A DNA stretch of 8,238 nt from Planctomycetota bacterium (GTDB lineage: Bacteria > Planctomycetota > Planctomycetia > Planctomycetales > Planctomycetaceae): NCBI GenBank assembly GCA_024278285.1, contig JAJRTM010000293.1, forward strand, positions 1 through 8,238. The letters are read 5' to 3'. Position 1 is the stretch's first letter, and each line of letters begins with the position of its first letter. Shown here piece by piece: positions 1 to 5,596 of this stretch. Made by a program: the position numbers and the translations under genes. The notes beneath the pieces were generated by a model. It saw nothing but the letters and a program-made list of their open reading frames with translations. It was not told the origin of the DNA and did not search any database.

Positions 1-154
1 CAACCGGAGCATCACCCTGAATTTCCAGATACTGAAAATGGTGACGAATGAGCAGGAGAGTGACGACAACAATCGCGAGCCGATATATTTGCAGCAGCAG
101 GGGCTTCCAGCGGAGTTTATTTATTGCGACACGTTTAACGAAGCCCTCCTCCAC
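1..154 (-). CDS. N-terminal fragment of a probable membrane protein (3' end beyond the window)
   Basis: Read on the minus strand from a GTG at 154, the frame stays open to the window edge (51 codons). It begins with a basic stretch (FVKRVAINKLRWK), followed by a hydrophobic segment at about residues 18-36 containing LAIVVVTLLLI, then RHHFQYLEIQGDAPV. A positive N-terminus followed by one membrane helix fits a signal anchor or the first helix of a membrane protein. The GDAPV stretch just after the helix loosely recalls planctomycete FMN-binding/4Fe-4S (NosR-like) membrane proteins; this is recollection, not a demonstrated match. There is no ATG in the frame. GTG at 154 has GAGGA only 2 bases upstream, and TTG at 166 is an alternative start. 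It is divergent from the DUF1501 gene at 677. That it is coding is moderately likely; the family is unknown. Confidence 0.5.
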   Translation of the reverse strand, partial: MEEGFVKRVAINKLRWKPLLLQIYRLAIVVVTLLLIRHHFQYLEIQGDAPV

Positions 155-170
155 AATCCTCGCCAATTGA

Positions 171-307
<137 letters not shown>

Positions 308-508
308 GCGAAGGTAGTTTCTCAACTCTTTATGTCAACGTCAAGAGACTAAGCATCAGTCAAACAATTATTGCCAGATTTCATTTTATAAGCGGCAAAC
401 GCTAGCCGCCGGTTATCTTGAAACAAGGATAATCATCGCAAGTAAAGCATTATGCCAGTGCGGGAAATAGTAATTTCGCGTGAACGCGGCACTTGGGTGT
501 TGTGAAGA
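308..508. other. Intergenic stretch without a recognisable gene
   Basis: No convincing coding frame is visible on either strand. The only structure is a GC-rich inverted repeat at 392-409 (GCGGC, 8-base spacer, GCCGC) inside an AT-rich surround, with TATAA before it and TTAT after it. No convincing -35/-10 pair for the downstream DUF1501 gene was found here. GATAAT at 428-433 has no -35 at a proper distance. Confidence 0.4.
392..409. repeat. Short GC-rich palindrome
   Basis: GCGGC (392-396) and GCCGC (405-409) are inverted copies separated by AAACGCTA. The motif stands out against the AT-rich flanks and looks like a dispersed intergenic repeat rather than a terminator, because no T-run follows. 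A role in transcription or DNA structure cannot be decided from one copy. Confidence 0.3.
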
Positions 509-518
509 GGGAGGTGAT
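509..518 (+). promoter_or_regulatory. Near-perfect Shine-Dalgarno before a 13-codon frame
   Basis: GGGAGGTGAT contains GGAGGTGAT, which is complementary over nine bases to the usual 3' end of bacterial 16S rRNA. The GGAGG core (510-514) lies 7 bases before the ATG at 522, an ideal distance. It is the strongest ribosome-binding site in the window; the sites of the long genes here are weaker. Confidence 0.5.
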
Positions 519-521
519 TGA

Positions 522-563
522 ATGAATACGGTTTTCTACGATCATGTGGTTATTGCCGGGTAA
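522..563 (+). CDS. Possible 13-residue leader peptide or remnant gene start
   Basis: ATG at 522 opens a frame of 13 codons (MNTVFYDHVVIAG) ending in TAA at 561-563, 113 bases before the DUF1501 start. Translation initiation here should be efficient given the ribosome-binding site at 509-518, which is the only reason to list it. The peptide has no run of repeated amino acids typical of an attenuation leader and no recognisable motif. It may be a true leader peptide, the first codons of a decayed gene, or chance. No clear frame continues it in the following 110 bases. Confidence 0.25.
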   Translation: MNTVFYDHVVIAG

Positions 564-661
564 TATATTGTATCGGCTGGTAATCAGTAGTCGGAAATGG
601 CGAAATGTTCTTGGAGCGGTAGAGCAAAACAATAAGTCGTGCTTACGGCAGAAGAAAACAG

Positions 662-666
662 AGGAG
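662..666 (+). promoter_or_regulatory. Ribosome-binding site of the DUF1501 gene at 677
   Basis: AGGAG ends 10 bases before the ATG at 677, which is slightly long but acceptable. It supports this start, which leaves a 21-residue basic region ahead of the Tat motif. Confidence 0.55.
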
Positions 667-676
667 AAATTCTGGG

Positions 677-2200
677 ATGAAACATCAAACTTCTTTGGGG
701 TCGATCTGGCATCGTTTACCTCAAACGAAATCCCATCAATCCCGCAGAGAGTTTCTTCAGGAATCTGGAGGAGGGCTTGGAGCGATTGCGTTGGCGGCGA
801 TGATGCAACAGAATTGCGCGAGTGCTGCCAGTTCATCGAAATCTCATACATCGATCACATTTCCTCAGTTTCCCGCAAAAGCGAAAAGAGTCGTTCAGCT
901 TTTCATGGCGGGAGCTGCCAGCCATATCGATCTGTGGGATTACAAACCAGAGCTGATTAAGCATCATGGGAAGCCTTCCGATTTTGGTGAAAAAGTTGAG
1001 ACGTTTCAAAACGGGCTTGGTCCGTGGAAGAAACCGGTCTGGGACTTCAAGCCGTATGGCGAATCGGGAAAGATGCTCAGCGATGCGGTTTCAGATTTGG
1101 GAGCGTGCGCGGATGATATCGCCTTTGTTCACAACGTGGTTGGTAAAACGGGGGTCCATTCTTCGGCAACACTTTTGCAAACAACCGGTTTCAACTTGCC
1201 GGGCTTTCCGGGTGTTGGTAGCTGGGTCAGTTATGGCCTGGGCAGCGAAAACGAAAACTTGCCGACGTTTGTTGTTCTCCCCGACAAACGCGGATTTGCT
1301 TCCAATGGTGCCAAGAACTGGGATGCTGCTTTCCTGCCTTCTGAAAATTCAGGGACGGTTATCTTTCCCGGTCGCAAAACGCCAATTAACGATCTTTTTC
1401 CGCATAAGAATGGAAAATACATTACGCAGAAGAGCGAACAGGAAACGCATCGTCTGCTTGCCTCTTTGAATGAGAAACATGCTGCGATGCGAGCAACTGA
1501 TTCCCGGCTCGATTCTCGGATTCGCTCTTACGAACTGGCGGCTCGAATGCAACTGGCGGCTCCGGAAGCTCTCGATATTTCTAAAGAGCCGGGCTACATT
1601 CAAGATATGTACGGCATCGAACGAGGTTCTGCGAGTTGGTCGAAAGAAATTAACCCGCGTGAAGAGATGGACTACTTCGGCAGGAAGTGTTTAATTGCGA
1701 GAAGATTGTTGGAACGCGGTGTGCGGTTTGTGCAAATCTGGTCCGGTAATGATAACGGTTTCCCCAGACGCAACTGGGACTCTCATGAAGACGTTGAACG
1801 AGACCACGGCCCATTGGCAAACGGAATGGCACGCGGTTCGTCGGCACTGATTCAAGATTTGAAACAGCGTGGAATGCTGGATGATACGATCATTCTCTGG
1901 ACAACCGAATTTGGTCGGATGCCTTCCACTCAGGGGGGCAAGGGGCGTGATCACAATCCGTATGTTTTTACCAACTGGCTATGCGGCGGCGGAATTAAAG
2001 GGGGTGTCAGTTACGGGCCGAGTGATCAATGGGGCTACAAACCGCTTGATCGAGAACACTTTACGCAAGGGTACGATATCCATGCGACACTGCTGCACCT
2101 GCTCGGCATCGATCACACCGCACTGTCGTTCCGCCACAACGGAGTAGACCGCCGACTGACCGATGTGCATGGGCATGTGATTAAAGAAATTATTTCTTGA
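677..2200 (+). CDS. DUF1501 family protein, Tat-exported
   Basis: The 507-residue protein has the usual length of the DUF1501 family, whose members have an alkaline-phosphatase/sulfatase-like fold and no firmly established substrate. The N-terminus carries a twin-arginine motif (SRREFLQ, residues 22-28) followed by a hydrophobic stretch GLGAIALAAMM, so export in folded form is expected. Family landmarks occur in order: FMAGAASHIDLWDYKP (77-91), GFPGVGSWVSYGLGSENENLP (about 176-196), ARRLLERGVRFVQIW (341-355), NWDSHED (366-372), TTEFGRMP (409-416), GRDHNPY (424-430), DIHATLLHLLGIDH (467-480) and RLTDVHGHV (about 493-501). The His/Asp residues in the last four are plausible metal ligands. Genes of this family usually sit next to a PSD1 (DUF1549/DUF1553) gene; none is visible upstream here. 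The gene downstream starts after 47 bases and is probably in the same transcript. Confidence 0.95.
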   Translation: MKHQTSLGSIWHRLPQTKSHQSRREFLQESGGGLGAIALAAMMQQNCASAASSSKSHTSITFPQFPAKAKRVVQLFMAGAASHIDLWDYKPELIKHHGKPSDFGEKVETFQNGLGPWKKPVWDFKPYGESGKMLSDAVSDLGACADDIAFVHNVVGKTGVHSSATLLQTTGFNLPGFPGVGSWVSYGLGSENENLPTFVVLPDKRGFASNGAKNWDAAFLPSENSGTVIFPGRKTPINDLFPHKNGKYITQKSEQETHRLLASLNEKHAAMRATDSRLDSRIRSYELAARMQLAAPEALDISKEPGYIQDMYGIERGSASWSKEINPREEMDYFGRKCLIARRLLERGVRFVQIWSGNDNGFPRRNWDSHEDVERDHGPLANGMARGSSALIQDLKQRGMLDDTIILWTTEFGRMPSTQGGKGRDHNPYVFTNWLCGGGIKGGVSYGPSDQWGYKPLDREHFTQGYDIHATLLHLLGIDHTALSFRHNGVDRRLTDVHGHVIKEIIS

Positions 2201-2247
2201 TTGATACGAAGTATTGACCTTGGTGTTGGATAATAAAAGGGGAATCC

Positions 2248-2658
2248 ATGAATGAACCGGCTCTGGCTTCCCCTTCTTTTTTTAGAAGATACTGGTCGCT
2301 TTCGGTTACCTTCACGCTGATGGTTTCGATGATCTTTGTGGTTCGCTTCGGCATTTCGGTCATGTTAGAAAACCGGAAGCTCTTCCTTGATGCCGCATCT
2401 TTGCACATCGGACAATCTCCGCAGGAAGTCGCCTCGGTCATGGGAACTCCCGATCAAATCACGACTTCAGGTGATTTCATTTGTTACTGCTACGGCGAAA
2501 AGCAGAAAAACTTTAGTGATTTTCTCAACTGGATTGCTAGCATTCAAAATTCATCTACGGACCCAAAACGATACTTAAACTGGCCTGTCATCATTCGTTT
2601 CGATAATGAAACTGGCAAAGCGGTACGCCTGAAAAAAGGGGTGCTCACTATCGATTGA
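2248..2658 (+). CDS. Small single-pass membrane protein with a BamE/SmpA-like motif
   Basis: This is a 136-residue protein of unknown function. Residues 15-40 form one membrane helix after a short N-terminus with two arginines (FFRRYW), so the C-terminal ~95 residues are probably outside the cytoplasm. Just after the helix, LHIGQSPQEVASVMGTPDQI (52-71) has the spacing 'I-G-x-S/T-xx-E-V-xx-x-M/L-G-x-P' seen at the start of BamE/SmpA-like small domains. The rest ends in a basic strand-like segment (PVIIRFDNETGKAVRLKKGVL). The match is to a short motif only. AAGGGG at 2237-2242 provides a ribosome-binding site about 5 bases before the ATG. It lies 47 bases after the DUF1501 stop with no terminator between them, suggesting one transcript. 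The transcript then runs into the inverted-repeat element at 2676-2833. Confidence 0.75.
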   Translation: MNEPALASPSFFRRYWSLSVTFTLMVSMIFVVRFGISVMLENRKLFLDAASLHIGQSPQEVASVMGTPDQITTSGDFICYCYGEKQKNFSDFLNWIASIQNSSTDPKRYLNWPVIIRFDNETGKAVRLKKGVLTID

Positions 2659-2675
2659 CCCATGCAGGCCAATTA

Positions 2676-2833
2676 CAGCGAAGTAGGGTACGCTGTGCGT
2701 ACCACGCTTCCAGAGTAATGTATGCTACAATGGCAATGGTATTGTCTAGCGTAGGTCACAGCTATATTGATATAGCTATTATAGCTTATGTTATATTTCA
2801 ATTGTGGTACGCACAGCGTACCCTACATCGCTG
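2676..2833. repeat. MITE-like element with 30-bp terminal inverted repeats
   Basis: Bases 2676-2705 and 2804-2833 are inverted copies differing at one of 30 positions; the inner 23 bases (2683-2705 / 2804-2826) match perfectly. Each arm is itself a hairpin (GGTACGC-TGT-GCGTACC, 7-bp stem, 3-base loop). The AT-rich interior holds a further hairpin at 2760-2777 (AGCTATA-TTGA-TATAGCT) and a CAATGG tandem pair (2728-2739). There is no transposase frame, so any mobility would depend on an enzyme elsewhere. The flanks show no clear target-site duplication. It fills the gap between two convergent genes and may block read-through from both, although no T-run follows either arm, so it is not a standard intrinsic terminator. 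Confidence 0.8.
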
Positions 2834-2870
2834 CAAAATAGAATTGAGCGATATAGAAATTGTTTCAAAG

Positions 2871-3752
2871 CTATTTTAGATATTTTTTGAACCAGGCAAC
2901 CGTTTCGTCAAAGGCTTGCTTGTGCTGTTCGCCTTTAAATCCGTGACCAGCTCCTTCCAGCACGACCAATTGGCTGGGCACTTTTTCTTTTTGCAATGCT
3001 GCATAAATATTCCGGCTATGTTTGATTGGGACCAGAGTATCTTTATCGCCAGCAATAAGTAGCGTGCTGGCATCGTCGTTGGTTACATGAATAAGCGGCG
3101 AATACGTTTTCGCTTTTTTAAGATCGAGTTCCAATGCGGGAAATCGTTCATAGGCAGGCAAATGATTGGGAGCGTCCCACACCATAATTTGCAGGTCGGT
3201 TGGTGCAACCCAGGCGACGACAGCTTTAACACGGTCGCTCACTTGCAACACAGGATCCTTTGCTTTGGGATTCCCGTCATCAGAAGCTGTTCCCAGCATC
3301 AACGATAAATGTCCGCCAGCACTTCCCCCATAAACCCCCAAACGATTGGGATCGACATGAAATCTCTCTGCATTTAACCGGATATACCGAACACTTCGGC
3401 GAACATCCTCTACAGCTTCCGGGATCGAAAACTTTGGACTGCTCCCGTGCCGAACGGTAAAGACGGTAAAACCACTGTCGGTGAGAGGCTTGATCCATTT
3501 CCCAAGAGTCTCCGGTGGCGACCATCTCGAATACCACCCTCCACTGACCATAAATAAGACGCCGGCTCCGTTGGCATTCTCTTTGGGCGTAAACAGATCA
3601 AATGTCAAAGCGAGGCCATATTTGTGACCGTAGACAACATCAGCAGTGATATTCACACCTGCATCGTCTGCCACATCTGCATCGTCTGCAAAACCAGAAT
3701 GGCAAAACAAAATCGACAAAGCAATAAAGGCAAGCAAGATGCGAGTTAGCAT
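2871..3752 (-). CDS. Secreted alpha/beta-hydrolase, esterase/BD-FAE-like
   Basis: The 293-residue protein has a Sec signal peptide (MLTRILLAFIALSILFCHSGFA, likely cut after Ala22), so it should act outside the cytoplasmic membrane. The alpha/beta-hydrolase signature is complete: nucleophile elbow GGSAGG with Ser144, acid Asp238 in GDKDTLVP and His270 in GAGHGF. The usual oxyanion HGG-type motif appears as VSGGWYS (69-75), with Ser in place of His. RLGVYGGSAGGH and the absence of a large lid fit small carboxylester or feruloyl/acetyl-esterase-like enzymes; the substrate is not predictable. After the signal comes a short acidic repeat (DADVAD-DA) encoded by an 18-base direct repeat at 3661-3689. 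No good Shine-Dalgarno precedes the ATG at 3752; the signal peptide supports this start. It lies 54 bases behind the DUF1501 gene on the same strand and is probably translated from its mRNA. Confidence 0.9.
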   Translation of the reverse strand: MLTRILLAFIALSILFCHSGFADDADVADDAGVNITADVVYGHKYGLALTFDLFTPKENANGAGVLFMVSGGWYSRWSPPETLGKWIKPLTDSGFTVFTVRHGSSPKFSIPEAVEDVRRSVRYIRLNAERFHVDPNRLGVYGGSAGGHLSLMLGTASDDGNPKAKDPVLQVSDRVKAVVAWVAPTDLQIMVWDAPNHLPAYERFPALELDLKKAKTYSPLIHVTNDDASTLLIAGDKDTLVPIKHSRNIYAALQKEKVPSQLVVLEGAGHGFKGEQHKQAFDETVAWFKKYLK

Positions 3753-3794
3753 GGCAGCATTCTATTTAATAAAACAAACGAATCGCACGGAGTC

Positions 3795-3806
3795 GTTTTG
3801 CAAAAC
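3795..3806. other. 12-bp perfect palindrome after the DUF1501 stop codon
   Basis: GTTTTGCAAAAC is its own reverse complement and touches the stop codon (3809-3807) of the minus-strand DUF1501 gene. It lies in the 54-base gap before the hydrolase gene. It has no hairpin loop and no T-run, so it is not a terminator. It could be a protein-binding site or chance. Confidence 0.3.
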
Positions 3807-5276
3807 TTAAGCCAGTATCCCCTTGACCGGACCATTATCCAGAACGCCGGTGATTTTCAAATCCAAGCCCTGGAATGGGACCGTGAATCGATTATGATCG
3901 ATGCCGAGACAATGTAAAATGGTGGCATTCATATCGTGAATGTGAACCGGATTTTCGAGGACGTTGTAACTAAAGTCGTCTGTTTCGCCGTAAACAATGC
4001 CCGGTTTAATGCCGCCGCCTGCCATCCAGATGCAGAAGTTTTTCGGGTGATGATCGCGACCGTAATTCTCTTTTGTCAGTTTTCCCTGACAATAAACAGT
4101 TCGACCAAATTCACCGCCCCAGACAACAAGCGTATCTTCCAGTAATCCACTCCGTTTCAAATCGTTAATCAACGCCCAGGCAGGTTGGTCGATATCTTTA
4201 CATTGATTCACAAGATCTTTCCCGATGTTAGCATGTTGATCCCAACCACGATGGAAAATTTGTACGAACCGTACATCTCGCTCAGCCATCCGGCGGGCAA
4301 GCAGGCAGCTTGATGCAAATGTCCCCGGCTTGGTGACATCGGGACCGTACATGTCGAGTGTTTGTTTCGTTTCTCCGGAAATATCAATTAATTCAGGAAC
4401 AGAAGCCTGCATACGGAAAGCCATTTCAGCCTGATCAATCCGGGCACGTGTTTGTGGATCACCAATCGCTTCGAAAGTTTGCTCGTTCAAAGCACCGAGT
4501 CGATCCAGCATACTGCGTCTGGTCGCGCGATCAATTCCTTCCGGGTTTGATAAAAACAAAACGGGGTCACCTTGAGAGCGTAACGCAACTCCAGCGGTCG
4601 AGGTTGGCAAAAAAGCAGAGCCCCAAAGCCGATTGTACAATGCTTGTGCTTGCGGGCGACCGGTCCAGGTTGGTGTCATCACAACAAACGAAGGCAGGTT
4701 GTCATTCATCGAGCCCAATCCGTAACTGAGCCACGAACCAAAACTCGCTCTTCCGGGAAGTTGAAACCCGGTGCAAATGTAAGTGATGGCGGGATCGTGA
4801 TTGATCGCTTCAGTGTTGACTGTTTTTACAATCGCGAGATCATCAACCATTTTTGCATGGTAGGGAAGTAGTTCGCTGATCCAGGCACCGCTTTTGCCAT
4901 GTTGTGCAAATTTGTATTTGGAAGGAGCGATTGGCAGCGATGCCTGACCGGAAGTCATCGTGGTGATGCGTTGTCCTTTCTGGATATCCGGCATTTCGCG
5001 AAGGTCTTTTTTAAATAGGTCGTTCAATTTCGGTTTGTAGTCGAACATATCTATCTGCGAAGGAGCGCCCGCCATGAACAGGTAGATGGCTCTTTTTGCT
5101 TTCGGTACAAAATGAGGAAGCCCCGGCAACCCACCACTCGCAACAGCTTGTTGTTGCGGAAGTAGCGATGCGAGCGCTGCAGTTCCCAATCCCATCGCTG
5201 CACCGCCGAAGAAGTGCCGACGTGTTTGTTGTAAAGCGTAGTCTGTTAATGGTGATTTCTGGAGAGGGTTCATCAT
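3807..5276 (-). CDS. DUF1501 family protein, Tat-exported, divergent from a PSD1 gene
   Basis: The 489-residue protein is a second, clearly diverged DUF1501 member. Its Tat signal contains QTRRHFFGG (17-25) followed by [14 protein letters not shown] and a probable cleavage region near QQQAVA (41-46). Family landmarks are [18 protein letters not shown] (67-84), [16 protein letters not shown] (180-195), [14 protein letters not shown] (327-340), GWDQHANI (344-351), GGEFGRT (387-393), GRDHHPKNF (406-414) and [15 protein letters not shown] (447-461). The histidines and aspartates in these motifs are plausible metal-binding residues of the alkaline-phosphatase-like fold. The start is ATGATG (5276/5273). 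AAAGGTGG ends one base before the first ATG and four before the second, so the second ATG may be the real start. A good promoter lies at 5380-5352. The divergent neighbour is the usual PSD1 partner, and the hydrolase downstream probably shares its mRNA. Confidence 0.95.
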   Translation of the reverse strand: MMNPLQKSPLTDYALQQTRRHFFGGAAMGLGTAALASLLPQQQAVASGGLPGLPHFVPKAKRAIYLFMAGAPSQIDMFDYKPKLNDLFKKDLREMPDIQKGQRITTMTSGQASLPIAPSKYKFAQHGKSGAWISELLPYHAKMVDDLAIVKTVNTEAINHDPAITYICTGFQLPGRASFGSWLSYGLGSMNDNLPSFVVMTPTWTGRPQAQALYNRLWGSAFLPTSTAGVALRSQGDPVLFLSNPEGIDRATRRSMLDRLGALNEQTFEAIGDPQTRARIDQAEMAFRMQASVPELIDISGETKQTLDMYGPDVTKPGTFASSCLLARRMAERDVRFVQIFHRGWDQHANIGKDLVNQCKDIDQPAWALINDLKRSGLLEDTLVVWGGEFGRTVYCQGKLTKENYGRDHHPKNFCIWMAGGGIKPGIVYGETDDFSYNVLENPVHIHDMNATILHCLGIDHNRFTVPFQGLDLKITGVLDNGPVKGILA

Positions 5277-5277
5277 G

Positions 5278-5285
5278 CCACCTTT
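5278..5285 (-). promoter_or_regulatory. Ribosome-binding site of the minus-strand DUF1501 gene
   Basis: On the minus strand AAAGGTGG lies one base before ATG 5276 and four bases before the in-frame ATG 5273. The spacing favours the second ATG of the ATGATG start. The change affects only one methionine. Confidence 0.5.
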
Positions 5286-5351
5286 AAGATTTTGAGAAAC
5301 TTGTTAACAGGAGGGATTCACGAGGTTGTCGTTATAATATGCACCAAAAGT

Positions 5352-5380
5352 ATTATCTTCTCTATTTTTAGAAGTATCAA
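5352..5380 (-). promoter_or_regulatory. Sigma70-like promoter for the DUF1501-hydrolase unit
   Basis: On the minus strand TTGATA (5380-5375) and GATAAT (5357-5352) are separated by exactly 17 bases, each matching five of six bases of the sigma70 consensus. An A/T-rich tract (about 5383-5399, including eight T on the plus strand) lies where an UP element would be. The predicted start near 5345 gives a leader of about 70 bases before the ATG. No experimental support; based on consensus matching alone. Confidence 0.6.
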
Positions 5381-5413
5381 CCGCAAAATTGTTTTTTTTG
5401 GAAACTTGCCGTA

Positions 5414-5462
5414 TTGACATTTCTATAGTTTACAAAAGACGCATCAACATAGATAATGTCAA
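5414..5462. promoter_or_regulatory. Inverted repeat flanking the rightward promoter, possible operator
   Basis: TTGACATT (5414-5421) is perfectly inverted as AATGTCAA (5455-5462). The centres are 41 bp apart, close to four DNA turns, so both half-sites face the same side of the helix. The left one lies just upstream of the -35 box and the right one overlaps the -10 end and start region of the promoter at 5429-5457. This is a plausible pair of regulator half-sites, unproven. Confidence 0.4.
5429..5457 (+). promoter_or_regulatory. Sigma70-like promoter for the PSD1 gene
   Basis: TTTACA (5429-5434) and GATAAT (5452-5457) are separated by 17 bases, each matching five of six consensus positions. 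The predicted start near 5464 leaves a leader of about 130 bases before the PSD1 start, holding a hairpin (5498-5516) and a short reading frame (5531-5596). The -10 sequence is the same as in the opposing leftward promoter about 70 bp away. Confidence 0.55.
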
Positions 5463-5497
5463 CTGATGTTATCCAGAATAGATAGCAAAGATCAACC

Positions 5498-5516
5498 CAA
5501 GATGAAAGTCATCTTG
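5498..5516 (+). promoter_or_regulatory. Leader hairpin upstream of PSD1
   Basis: CAAGATG and CATCTTG form a perfect 7-bp stem with a 5-base loop (AAAGT). It lies in the predicted mRNA leader, about 35 bases after the predicted transcription start and 77 bases before the gene. A weak T-containing stretch follows (TTGTTTAGTT), not a full terminator. It may alternatively act as a DNA palindrome bound by a regulator. Confidence 0.35.
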
Positions 5517-5530
5517 AAGATTGTTTAGTT

Positions 5531-5596
5531 ATGTTGGTCCTGAATGATGCTCAACTGAAACGAAAACACTCCATTACTTCCTTCCGAGGTTTATGA
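5531..5596 (+). CDS. Possible 21-residue upstream peptide overlapping the PSD1 start
   Basis: ATG at 5531 opens a 21-codon frame (MLVLNDAQLKRKHSITSFRG, then Leu) whose TGA stop (5594-5596) overlaps the first PSD1 ATG at 5593 in an ATGA arrangement. Such overlaps are typical of translational coupling. The upstream ribosome-binding site is weak (GAAG about 11 bases before), the peptide has no known motif, and an open frame of this length can arise by chance. Listed because of its exact junction with the downstream start. Confidence 0.25.
   Translation: MLVLNDAQLKRKHSITSFRGL
5586..5589 (+). promoter_or_regulatory. Ribosome-binding site of the PSD1 gene
   Basis: GAGG lies 3 bases before ATG 5593 and 6 bases before the in-frame ATG 5596, so spacing favours the second ATG. 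The signal peptide is intact from either. Confidence 0.45.

Noticed and set aside
450..851. Minus-strand open frame of 133 codons across the 5' end of the first DUF1501 gene
   Set aside because: It overlaps the well-supported DUF1501 coding region, has no recognisable domain and no signal or membrane segment; it is a shadow frame.
544..960. Plus-strand open frame of 138 codons
   Set aside because: Most of it overlaps the DUF1501 gene in another frame, and its composition is not protein-like.
2201..2247. Separate promoter for the small membrane protein (TTGACC / GATAAT)
   Set aside because: Spacing between the boxes is only 9 bases, and TTGATA to GATAAT is 22; neither is workable, so co-transcription with DUF1501 is preferred.
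2683..2826. Arms of the repeat as intrinsic terminators
   Set aside because: The stems are good, but no T-run follows on either strand, so a standard Rho-independent terminator cannot be claimed.
2655..2879. Plus-strand frame of 74 codons across the inverted-repeat element
   Set aside because: It is made up almost entirely of the repeat arms and AT-rich interior, has no ribosome-binding site and no known motif; the apparent hydrophobic part comes from the TATA-rich centre.
5333..5338. TATAAT as a rightward -10 box
   Set aside because: The match is perfect, but no -35-like sequence lies 16-18 bases upstream, and it would lie over 250 bases before the PSD1 gene; the TTTACA-17-GATAAT pair is better.
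5414..5419. TTGACA as a rightward -35 box
   Set aside because: A perfect hexamer, but no -10-like sequence occurs at 16-18 bases; it is better explained as part of the inverted repeat.
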